This document shows positions 26,891 through 33,966 of a DNA stretch of 64,000 nucleotides, in pieces. Under the pieces are notes generated by a model that was not told where the DNA came from, ran no database searches, and saw nothing but the letters and a program-made list of their open reading frames with translations. A program made the translations under genes and the position numbers. The stretch lies in assembly GCF_036347135.1 (NCBI RefSeq), contig NZ_CP108938.1, forward strand, positions 8,742,001-8,806,000, in the 5' to 3' direction. Position 1 is the first letter of the stretch. Every line of letters begins with the position of its first letter. The DNA comes from Streptomyces sp. NBC_00775. GTDB taxonomy: Bacteria > Actinomycetota > Actinomycetes > Streptomycetales > Streptomycetaceae.

Positions 26891-28234
26891 ATGGCAACGG
26901 ACCATGAAGGCATCGCACAGGCTCCAGGGGCACTGCCGATCGTCGGGCATCTGTTTCCCCTGCTCCGTGACCCGCTGCGTTTCCTGAACACCCTCCCCTC
27001 CTATGGGGATTTAGTGCAGATACGGCTGGGTACACAAACGGCCGTCGTAGTCTGCCGGCCTGAACTCGTCCAGGAAGTTCTCCTGCATGACCGCACTTAC
27101 GACAAGGGCGGACCCATCATCGAACGGATCGGGAATGCGCTGGGGGACGGTCTTGCCTCGTGCCCCCACAGCGCCCATCGGCGACAGCGACGCAGCTTGC
27201 AGCCGGCCTTCTCCCGCGCTTGCCTGCGCGAATACGCCGCCCTCATGACCGAGCAGATCGACACGCTCGCCGTCGGCTGGAGCGACGGACGGACCGTGGA
27301 CGTAGCCGCGCAGATGTACGATTTCGCGAGTGACACAATTTCTCGAACATTGTTCACGGCTGAAGCCGCGCGACCCGCCATAGACACTGTCAAGGAATGT
27401 CTGCCGGATATCTTCCGGGGTATCTACCAGCAGGCTGTCCTCCCGCCCTGGCTGAGCCGTCTGCCACTCCCCCCGAACTTGCGTTACGAGCGGGCTCGCA
27501 ACCGAGCATGGGCCGCGGTCAGCAAGACCATCAGCTTGTACCGGCAAGACGATGAAACCCACGGCGATGTGCTGTCGATGCTCCTCAAGACGCATGACGA
27601 CGCGGGAGAACTCCTCGGCGACGCCGAGATCCACGCTCAGATCATGACCCTGCTCGTCGCCGGCATCGAATCCACCGCGGTGGCTCTTACCTGGGCTGTG
27701 CATCTCCTGTGCCAAAACCCCGATGTCCAAGAGCGATTGCGCGCCGAGACAGCCGAGGTTCTCGGCACCCGAACGGCCACTTGGGATGATCTTCCCCGGC
27801 TCGACCTGGCGCGCCGGGTCATCACCGAGACGCTGCGCATCTACCCTCCCGGATGGATCTTGACTCGAACGACCGCCACCGAAGCCCGGCTGGCGGACGC
27901 TGTGATTCCCCCCGAAACCACCCTCATCTACAGCCCGTATCTCATGCACCACGATGCACGATTCAATCCGAGCCCCAGCTCCTTCGATCCCGACCGGTGG
28001 CTTCCGGAGCAGGAACACGTGCGCGGCGCTTTCATTCCGTTCGGCGGAGGTGCGCGCAAGTGCATCGGTGACAACTACGCGATGACCTTGGCGACACTCG
28101 CCCTGTCCACGATCGTGGCCCAATGGCGGCTCTCGAGTGTTGACCAGCAACTGCCGCATATCGAACCCCGTATGACCCTGACCCCTCACGGTGTCCAGGT
28201 CCGAGTGGAGTGTCTGCAGAGAGTGCCTGATTGA
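26891..28234 (+). CDS. Cytochrome P450 paired with the terpene synthase
   Basis: A 447-residue bacterial P450, complete. ATG with AGAAGGG about 10 bases upstream; an upstream in-frame extension would overlap the terpene synthase end and has no ribosome site. I helix LLVAGIESTAVALTWA contains the AGxxST oxygen-activation motif, the K helix has ETLR (ExxR intact, unlike RarE), and the heme loop FIPFGGGARKCIGD holds C391. The LPIVGHLFPLLRDPLRF N-terminus resembles terpenoid-oxidising P450s such as CYP170. It lies 131 bases after the terpene synthase in the same direction and probably oxidises its product. Codon use is similarly relaxed. Confidence 0.85.
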   Translation: MATDHEGIAQAPGALPIVGHLFPLLRDPLRFLNTLPSYGDLVQIRLGTQTAVVVCRPELVQEVLLHDRTYDKGGPIIERIGNALGDGLASCPHSAHRRQRRSLQPAFSRACLREYAALMTEQIDTLAVGWSDGRTVDVAAQMYDFASDTISRTLFTAEAARPAIDTVKECLPDIFRGIYQQAVLPPWLSRLPLPPNLRYERARNRAWAAVSKTISLYRQDDETHGDVLSMLLKTHDDAGELLGDAEIHAQIMTLLVAGIESTAVALTWAVHLLCQNPDVQERLRAETAEVLGTRTATWDDLPRLDLARRVITETLRIYPPGWILTRTTATEARLADAVIPPETTLIYSPYLMHHDARFNPSPSSFDPDRWLPEQEHVRGAFIPFGGGARKCIGDNYAMTLATLALSTIVAQWRLSSVDQQLPHIEPRMTLTPHGVQVRVECLQRVPD

Positions 28235-28260
28235 CGGAGGATCACCCGTCTGTGTCGGGT

Positions 28261-28377
28261 TGGCTTGATCGCTGGACTGGAGAAGCCCGCGAGACCGGCC
28301 AGTGCCACAGCAGTCAGACCCGCGTCCTTGCGGATCTCACGAAGGCACTGGCCGAGTGCTCGTCGGGCTTCGGCGAC
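28261..28377 (-). pseudogene. Debris of an XRE-family (DUF5753-type) regulator N-terminus
   Basis: On the minus strand the frame reads VAEARRALGQCLREIRKDAG then LTAVALAGLAGFSS, the first half of an XRE helix-turn-helix typical of abundant Streptomyces regulators (xxARRALGxxLRELRKDAGLTGRELA). The recognition helix and the rest of the protein are missing, no start codon lies in frame, and a TGA stands 30 bases upstream of the first residue shown. It sits directly between the P450 and the permease and looks like a scar of a broken gene next to the terpene cassette. Confidence 0.6.
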
Positions 28378-28395
28378 GCCGGACGGCGGAACCGC

Positions 28396-29958
28396 TCAGC
28401 TGGACTCTGCGGGCACCGCCAGCGGTGCTCCTTCCTCCGCGGTGTGCCCTCGATGTGCCCTCAGCCACCGGTACAGGCACCCCAGCCCCACCGTGACCAG
28501 CAAGAACAACACGGTGAACCACTGGAAGTACCAGTGCCCGCCCGCCGGGTCGTACACCTCGGCGCGCGGCCAGGCGAGGTTGACGGTCATGAAGAGGCCG
28601 TAGACGAGGGCGAGCGCGTTGACCGGGGCGCCCCAGCGGCCGAGGGAGAAGAGGGGGCGGCCCTCCTCGTCGACGCCGTCCGAGCCGGTGAACTCGCCGC
28701 GCAGACGGCGGACCAGCATCGGCCCGGTCACCATCGCGTACGCCAGGTACAGCATCACGATGCAGGTGGTGCCGATCGCCAGGAAGGCGTCCGGGGAGGC
28801 GAAGTTGAGGAGCAGCAGGGCGGCGGCGAGGACGCCGACGACCAGGGCGGGCGCGCTCGGCATGCCCGTGCGCGGGTTGACCTTCGCGAGGCGGCGGGAG
28901 AAGGGGAGCTGGTTGTCGCGGGCCATCGAGAAGAGCATGCGGCAGGCGGCCGTCTGGATCGCCAGGGTCGCCACCGCGATGGCCACCACCACGTCGGCGA
29001 GCAGCGCCCGGCCGACCCCGTCGCCGAGGCTGCTGGTCAGGACGTAGCTCAGACCGTCGACGCCCAGATGCCCGTCCGTGAGGCTGGGCGCGGCCAGCAG
29101 ACCGCCGAGCACGATCAGCCCGCCGAGCAGGCCCGCCGCGCCGAGCGCGGTGAGGATCGTACGGGGCGCGGTACGGCGCGGGTTGTGGGTCTCCTCGCTC
29201 ATCTCGCCCGCGCTGTCGAAGCCGATCATCACGTACGCCGCCATGAAGGAGCCCACCATGAGCGCGCCGAAGAGGCCGGTGCTGCCCTCGCCCGTGTGGA
29301 AGGTGATGCCGGGGGAGCGCTCGGAGTGCGTGAGCAGCAGCACGATGATCAGGACCGCGCCGATGATCTCGGCGGTCACACCGACCCGGTTGATCACGGA
29401 CATCACGCGGTTGTCGACGACGTTGACCAGCGTGGTCAGCACCAGCAGGATCACGCCGAGTACGGCCGCGTTGGCGGCGCCGTCGGCGCTGATCGGTGAC
29501 GGATCGCCGCCCACCAGCTGGAAGCCGGACCAGATCGCCGGCAGCACCATCTGCAGCGCGAGCGCGGCCGCTGCGACCACCACGATCTGCCCGATCACCA
29601 TGATCCAGCCGGCGAACCAGCCGAACGAGAGGTTCGACAGGCGCGAGGACCACTGGTAGATCGCGCCCGAGATCGGATAGCGCGCGGCCAGCTCCGCGAA
29701 GCACGCGGCGACCGCCAACTGGCCCACCAGCACGGCCGGCCAGGTCCAGAAGAAGACGGGGCCGCCGAACGCGTACCCGAAGGCGAAGAACTGGAAGACG
29801 GTCGTCAGGACGGAGATGAAGGAGAACCCGGCGGCGAACGAGGCGTACCGGCCGAGGCTGCGGTGCAGCTCCTGGCGGTAGCCGAACTCGGCCAGGGAGT
29901 GGTCGCCGGGGGACTCCGGCGGGTCCGGGCGTACGTCGGAGGGGGCGGTGGTGGTCAC
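28396..29958 (-). CDS. APC-superfamily permease, likely guanidine/urea-pathway uptake partner
   Basis: A 520-residue amino acid/polyamine/cation permease with about 12 helices. N-terminal signature: FGYRQELHRSLGRYASFAAGFSFISV; central GFDSAGEMSEETHNPRRTAP is a strong APC loop. GTG start with GGCAGGTG just before it on the minus strand. The N- and C-termini are hydrophilic, as for a symporter. No transporter accompanies the DUF1989/carboxylase operon itself. Forty-seven bases before this start lies the inverted repeat shared with that operon, so the permease probably imports its substrate. The substrate is inferred; sequence alone says only APC family. Confidence 0.88.
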   Translation of the reverse strand: MTTTAPSDVRPDPPESPGDHSLAEFGYRQELHRSLGRYASFAAGFSFISVLTTVFQFFAFGYAFGGPVFFWTWPAVLVGQLAVAACFAELAARYPISGAIYQWSSRLSNLSFGWFAGWIMVIGQIVVVAAAALALQMVLPAIWSGFQLVGGDPSPISADGAANAAVLGVILLVLTTLVNVVDNRVMSVINRVGVTAEIIGAVLIIVLLLTHSERSPGITFHTGEGSTGLFGALMVGSFMAAYVMIGFDSAGEMSEETHNPRRTAPRTILTALGAAGLLGGLIVLGGLLAAPSLTDGHLGVDGLSYVLTSSLGDGVGRALLADVVVAIAVATLAIQTAACRMLFSMARDNQLPFSRRLAKVNPRTGMPSAPALVVGVLAAALLLLNFASPDAFLAIGTTCIVMLYLAYAMVTGPMLVRRLRGEFTGSDGVDEEGRPLFSLGRWGAPVNALALVYGLFMTVNLAWPRAEVYDPAGGHWYFQWFTVLFLLVTVGLGCLYRWLRAHRGHTAEEGAPLAVPAESS

Positions 29959-30005
29959 GGCGGCACCTGCCTTCGGCGCGGAAGGGTGAGCGGGACGACG
30001 AGCTG

Positions 30006-30029
30006 AATTCCTGTCGGGTGACAGAAATT
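30006..30029. promoter_or_regulatory. Inverted-repeat operator upstream of the APC permease
   Basis: Arms AATTCCTGTC and GACAGAAATT around GGGT, with one mismatch, the same 10-4-10 dyad as at 18287-18310. The flanks agree too: on the minus strand both read CCTAATTTCTGTC, placing a TAATTT-like -10 across the dyad in the same orientation relative to the gene. Two copies of a 24-base dyad 12 kb apart, each before one unit of a possible pathway, suggest control by one regulator. Confidence 0.75.
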
Positions 30030-30128
30030 AGGGAGACCCTGTTTCGCTCGCGTGACGCGGCCATGTCGACGGCGGGCCTAAGTCCTCACGCCTTGCCTCC
30101 CCTGCCGAAACGCGATACATCGTGTCTA

Positions 30129-30158
30129 TTGACGCTCCCTTCGGATACGCGATATGTT
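30129..30158 (+). promoter_or_regulatory. Candidate promoter/operator of the PadR gene
   Basis: TTGACG at 30129 is followed after 16-18 bases by GATATG/TATGTT, a plausible sigma-70-type promoter. GATACGCGATAT overlaps the -10, and CGCGATA recurs at 30111, 37 bases away, as expected for a PadR operator. Function is inferred from position only. Confidence 0.45.
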
Positions 30159-30196
30159 CGGCTACGGATATTCGGAGGCGAGGTGGGATCATCGTG

Positions 30197-30841
30197 GTGA
30201 CGAAACGCCGCAAGCTGAGCAATCCTCTGGCGCTCGCGGTCATGGTGCTGCTCACCGAGCGGTCGATGCACCCGTACGAGATCGCCCAGACCCTGCGCCG
30301 ACGCGGCAAGGACACCAGTCTGAAGATCAACTACGGCTCGCTCTACACCGTCGTCCAGAACCTGGAGAAGCACGGCTTCGTCGAGGTCGCGGAGGTGCAG
30401 CGGCAGGGCAAGCGCCCTGAGCGCACGCTCTACGGCATCACGGACGCCGGGCGCGAGGAGGCCACGGAGTGGCTGTCGGACCTGATCGCCGTTCCGGCAC
30501 GGGAGTTCCCGATCTTCGAGACCGCGCTGTCGCTCGTCGGGGTGATCCACCCCGACGAGGTCGTGCGGTTGCTGGGGGAGCGGCTCACGACGCTTGAGTT
30601 CCAGGCCGCCAGCACGCGCGGCGGTCTGACGAAGCTGTGCGAGAGCCTGCCGCGGATCTTCCTGGTGGAAAGCGAGTACCGCCTGCACATGGTCGAGGCG
30701 GAGGCCGAGTGGGTCCGCGGCCTCCTGCGAGAGCTCAAGGACGGCACACTCGACGGTGTCGAGCAGTGGCGGAGCTTCCATGAGACGGGGGAGATCCCGC
30801 CGGAGTTCCAGGAGTTGGAGGACCGCCACTTCGAGGAGTGA
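30197..30841 (+). CDS. PadR-family transcriptional regulator
   Basis: A 214-residue PadR regulator. The N-terminal winged helix spans about residues 5-85 (LSNPLALAVMVLLTERSMHPYEIAQTL, INYGSLYTVVQNLEKHGFVE, GKRPERTLYGITDAGREE), and a C-terminal helical Vir-like dimerisation region follows. GTG start with AGGTGGG 9 bases upstream; a GTG one codon earlier is equally possible. The gene directly precedes a DrrAB-type ABC exporter and probably represses it until a drug or metabolite appears, the normal job of PadR regulators beside such pumps. Confidence 0.88.
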   Translation: MTKRRKLSNPLALAVMVLLTERSMHPYEIAQTLRRRGKDTSLKINYGSLYTVVQNLEKHGFVEVAEVQRQGKRPERTLYGITDAGREEATEWLSDLIAVPAREFPIFETALSLVGVIHPDEVVRLLGERLTTLEFQAASTRGGLTKLCESLPRIFLVESEYRLHMVEAEAEWVRGLLRELKDGTLDGVEQWRSFHETGEIPPEFQELEDRHFEE

Positions 30842-30975
30842 CCCAGACGTAAACAGACCCCGGCAGAGCTGTTGCAGCAGCTCCACCAGGGTCTCGAACC
30901 CCGAACCGAATCCGCTGTGAGGCAGTTCCAGGCGATCGAGGTGCGGCACACCCAGGATAGCCCGGCGCTCTTCAC

Positions 30976-31100
30976 GCGAATCAGTCGTCGATCCGTTCAT
31001 GCGGATCAGTCGTATGTCCGCCCATGCGGATCAGTCGTACGTCCGCACGCGCGGATCAGTCGTCGATCCGCTCCCGCGGATCCTTCGCATTCGCTCACTC
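30976..31100. repeat. 25-bp tandem repeat array with internal dyads
   Basis: Four back-to-back 25-base units start at 30976, 31001, 31026 and 31051, each beginning GCGGATCAGTCGT (first unit GCGAATC...), and a fifth degenerate copy runs to 31100. Each unit can pair GCGGAT or GCGGA with ATCCG or TCCGC across a 7-11 base centre, so it is both a direct repeat and a small dyad. The array fills the gap between the PadR stop and the ABC ATPase start, ending just before its AGGAG site. It could be repeated operators, an attenuating leader, or expanding neutral DNA. Confidence 0.8.
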
Positions 31101-31115
31101 AGGAGAGCAGTCGCC

Positions 31116-32132
31116 ATGAGCAGTACCCGTGCGCCCGCGGTAGCGGCGCGTCAGCTGGTCAAGACCTACCCCGGTGACGTCACCGCCCTCAACGGCATGG
31201 ACGTCACCGTCGAGACGGGCACCGTCTTCGGACTCCTCGGTCCGAACGGCGCCGGCAAGTCCACCACCGTCAAGATCCTCACCACCCTGGCCCGCCCCGA
31301 CTCGGGCACCGCCACCGTCGCGGGCCATGACGTGCTGCGCCACCCGGACCGGGTGCGCCGTGCGATCGGCGTGGTCGCCCAGAGCTCGGGCGCCGACCCC
31401 GTGGCGACCGGCTGGGAGAACCTCCAACTCCAGGGCAGGCTCTACGGATTGAAGGGAGCCGACCTCGGCCGCCGGGTGGACGAGCTCCTTCAGCGCTTCA
31501 AGCTCGCCGACGCCGCCGGGCGCCAGGTGAAGGGCTACTCCGGGGGCATGCGGCGCCGCCTGGACGTGGCGCTCGGCCTGGTCCACCGCCCCGAGGTGCT
31601 CTTCCTCGACGAGCCCACCACCGGTCTCGACCCCGAGGCGCGCACCGCGATGTGGGACGAGATCGCCCGCCTCGCCGGCGACGAGGGCCTGACCATCCTG
31701 CTCACCACGCACTACCTCGAAGAGGCCGACCGGCTCGCCGAGCGCATCGCCATCGTCGACCGCGGCCGTGTCGTGGTCGAGGGCACACCGGACGCCCTGA
31801 AGGGCGAACTCCGCGGTGACGCCGTCCACTTGGAGGTGCGCGACGCGGTCGGCGAAGCCGGTCGTACGCTGCTGAACGGCACCCTCACCAGGCTGCCCGG
31901 CGTGCACGAGGCACTCATCGAGGGCCGCCGGATCAGCGTCCGCGCCGACGACGGAGCCGCCGCGGTGCCCGCCCTGCTCGGAGCCCTTGAGCGCGCCGGG
32001 GTCTCGGTCGCCGCCGCGACCGTGGCCCGCCCCTCGCTCGACGACGTCTATCTCCGCTACGCGGGCCGCCGTTACTCCGAGGCGGAGGCCGAGTCCACCG
32101 AGAGCCTCGCCCTCGCCGGAGGTGCCCGATGA
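31116..32132 (+). CDS. DrrA-type ABC exporter ATPase
   Basis: A 338-residue ATPase of the daunorubicin-resistance (DrrA) exporter family. AGGAG lies 10 bases before ATG. Walker A GLLGPNGAGKSTTVKIL near residue 37, Q-loop AQSSGADP, signature YSGGMRRRL, Walker B VLFLDEPTTGLD and H-loop TTHYLEEADRLA are complete. The C-terminal DUF4162-like domain is typical of DrrA. Its stop overlaps the permease start (ATGA), so the two form one unit that expels a lipophilic compound; which one is unknown. Confidence 0.92.
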   Translation: MSSTRAPAVAARQLVKTYPGDVTALNGMDVTVETGTVFGLLGPNGAGKSTTVKILTTLARPDSGTATVAGHDVLRHPDRVRRAIGVVAQSSGADPVATGWENLQLQGRLYGLKGADLGRRVDELLQRFKLADAAGRQVKGYSGGMRRRLDVALGLVHRPEVLFLDEPTTGLDPEARTAMWDEIARLAGDEGLTILLTTHYLEEADRLAERIAIVDRGRVVVEGTPDALKGELRGDAVHLEVRDAVGEAGRTLLNGTLTRLPGVHEALIEGRRISVRADDGAAAVPALLGALERAGVSVAAATVARPSLDDVYLRYAGRRYSEAEAESTESLALAGGAR

Positions 32133-32905
32133 CCACCGCCGTATCCCAGACCTGGTACATGACCCAGCGTCAACTCATGGTGTTCGTACGGCAGCCCGCG
32201 TACATGCTGATCACCCTGATCCAGCCGGTGGTCTGGCTGTTCCTGTTCGGCAACCTCTTCAAGAAGGTCGTTGAGCTGGGCGGCTTCGGCACCACCTCGT
32301 ATCTCGACTACCTGGTGCCCGGCGTCGTGGTGATGAGCGCGCTCAGCTCCAACATGTGGGCGGGCATGACCACGCTGGACGAGATCCAGCGGGGCACACT
32401 CAATCGGTTCCTCACCACACCCGTCAGCCGGGCCGCCCTGATGAACGGCAATGTCGTCAACAACGGCCTGGTCACCGCGTTGCAGTCGGTCATCATCGTG
32501 CTGCTCGGACTGCTCGGCGGTGCCGACTACCCGGGCGGGACCGGCGGGATCGCGATCCTGATCATCGCCTCGGTACTGCTCGGCACGATCTTCGGGGCGC
32601 TGTCGAACGCGCTGGGCATGCTGGTCCAGGAGCGGGAGTCGATCATCGGCATCAACACCTTCCTGCTGCTGCCGCTGACGTTCCTCTCCTCGGCCTTCAT
32701 GGCCCCGTCCCAGATGCCCGGCTGGATGCGGCACATCGCCGACTTCAATCCGCTCAACTGGGCGATGGTGGCGGGCCGTTCGGCGATGTCGGCCGACCCC
32801 GACTGGGGCGATGTGTTCAGCCGGGGAGGCGCGTTGCTCGCGCTCGCGGTGGCGGCGGTGTGGCTGTCGATCCGTACGTTCCGGTCGTATCAGCGGTCGG
32901 TGTGA
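32129..32905 (+). CDS. DrrB-type ABC exporter permease
   Basis: A 258-residue ABC-2 permease with about six transmembrane helices (among them LITLIQPVVWLFLFGNLF, the VVMSALSSNMWAG region, IIVLLGLLGGADY, ILIIASVLLGTIFGALSNAL and TFLLLPLTFLSSAFM). The LVPGVVVMSAL and LNPLNWAM-type motifs are characteristic of DrrB (here FNPLNWAMVAGR). Translationally coupled to the ATPase. A strong hairpin 57 bases past the stop closes the unit. Confidence 0.92.
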   Translation: MTTAVSQTWYMTQRQLMVFVRQPAYMLITLIQPVVWLFLFGNLFKKVVELGGFGTTSYLDYLVPGVVVMSALSSNMWAGMTTLDEIQRGTLNRFLTTPVSRAALMNGNVVNNGLVTALQSVIIVLLGLLGGADYPGGTGGIAILIIASVLLGTIFGALSNALGMLVQERESIIGINTFLLLPLTFLSSAFMAPSQMPGWMRHIADFNPLNWAMVAGRSAMSADPDWGDVFSRGGALLALAVAAVWLSIRTFRSYQRSV

Positions 32906-32961
32906 GGCGGTTGTTCGACAGGCGGTCGGCCGGGAGGTAGTCGGCCGAGAAGCAGTTGACC

Positions 32962-32994
32962 GGAAGGCGGCCACCAAGTCGGCGGCCGCCTTCC
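32962..32994. terminator. Terminator after the DrrAB unit
   Basis: An 11-bp perfect stem, GGAAGGCGGCC / GGCCGCCTTCC, with an 11-base loop lies between the permease stop and the converging siderophore-interacting-protein gene. It may terminate both. Confidence 0.7.
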
Positions 32995-33047
32995 GTGGCC
33001 ACCGAACCGGCGGCTCGCCTTCCCTGCCTCGCACCGTCACCCGGTCG

Positions 33048-33884
33048 TCAGGCGGACGCCTCCTGCTCCGCCTCCACCTGCGCGTTCCATTCGCGCTTCG
33101 ACGCCTGCCAGCCGTCCTCGTTGTGCCCGAGCCGCCAGTAGCCGGAGATCGACAGGTCCTCGCGCGCGACCTCACGCTCGACCCGCAGCAGCTGGCGCAG
33201 CTCCTTCACGAAGCCCGCCTCGCCGTGCACGAAGGCGTGCACCCGGCCCTGCGGGAAGTCGAGGGCGCGTACGGCCTCCACCAGGGCCTCTCCCTGGGGC
33301 CGGTTCCCGCGGTGCAGCCAGACGACCTCCACATCGGAGTTGATCTTCTGCTCCTCCTCACGGCCGGAGACCTCGATGAAGGCATGGGCCACGGCACCGT
33401 CGGGCAGCACCTCCAGAGAAGCCGCGATCGCGGGCAGCGCGCTCTCGTCACCGGCCAGCAGATGCCAGTCGGCGCCCGCGTCGGGGGCGTAGGCGCCGCC
33501 GGGGCCCATGAACCGTACGACCTCGCCCGGCTGGACCCGGGTGGCCCACGGTCCGGCCAGACCCTCGTCGCCGTGAATCACGAAGTCCAGCGTCAGCTCG
33601 CGCAGTTCGGGGTCGAAGGCGCGCACGGTGTACGTCCGTGTCACGGGCCACTGCTCGCGCGGGAACTCCTCGCGGATGCGCTCCATGTCGAAGGGCTCGG
33701 GGTAGCTGACACCCTCGGGGCCGAACAGCAGCTTCACATAGTGGTCCGTGCTGGACCCCGCGGTGAATTCGGCCAGGCCTTCGCCGCCCATCACGACCCG
33801 CTGCATATGCGGTGTGAGTCGCTCGGTCCGCAGCACCTGCGCGGAGTGGGGCTTCCGGGGCTTGCGTGCCGGGCGCTCTGCCAT
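33048..33884 (-). CDS. Siderophore-interacting protein (FAD-dependent ferric reductase)
   Basis: A 278-residue SIP of the ViuB/YqjH family, which releases iron from ferric siderophores in the cytoplasm using NAD(P)H and FAD. The second ATG is the start because GGAGG precedes it; the first ATG, 6 codons earlier, has no such site. The FAD domain contains RTYTVRAFDPELRELTLDF, with the RxYS/T motif, and GPWATRVQPGEVVRFMGPGG. The NAD domain includes LLAGDESALPAIAASLE and the C-terminus SGYWRLGHNEDGWQASKREW, all family signatures. An iron box lies just upstream. Confidence 0.93.
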   Translation of the reverse strand: MAERPARKPRKPHSAQVLRTERLTPHMQRVVMGGEGLAEFTAGSSTDHYVKLLFGPEGVSYPEPFDMERIREEFPREQWPVTRTYTVRAFDPELRELTLDFVIHGDEGLAGPWATRVQPGEVVRFMGPGGAYAPDAGADWHLLAGDESALPAIAASLEVLPDGAVAHAFIEVSGREEEQKINSDVEVVWLHRGNRPQGEALVEAVRALDFPQGRVHAFVHGEAGFVKELRQLLRVEREVAREDLSISGYWRLGHNEDGWQASKREWNAQVEAEQEASA

Positions 33885-33901
33885 GACGGCCTCCTGGTTC
33901 A

Positions 33902-33920
33902 CATAGTTAGGCTTACCTAA
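33902..33920. promoter_or_regulatory. Iron box (DmdR/IdeR operator) before the SIP gene
   Basis: TTAGGCTTACCTAA forms the core of a 19-base element matching about 14 positions of the IdeR/DmdR consensus, with TTAG and CTAA arms. It lies 18 bases before the SIP start. By DmdR1 knowledge in S. coelicolor this represses the gene when iron is plentiful. Confidence 0.75.
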
Positions 33921-33966
33921 GTTAGCATCCCTCCCTCTGAGTCACCTATGCGTGAAGCGAAATCAC

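Noticed and set aside
28231..29499. A 422-residue plus-strand frame after the P450
   Set aside because: It runs antisense to the APC permease and has no motifs; its first 40 codons only overlap the XRE debris.
30976..31100. Possible CRISPR array
   Set aside because: Units are tandem with no spacers, and no cas genes are near; it is a simple 25-base tandem repeat.
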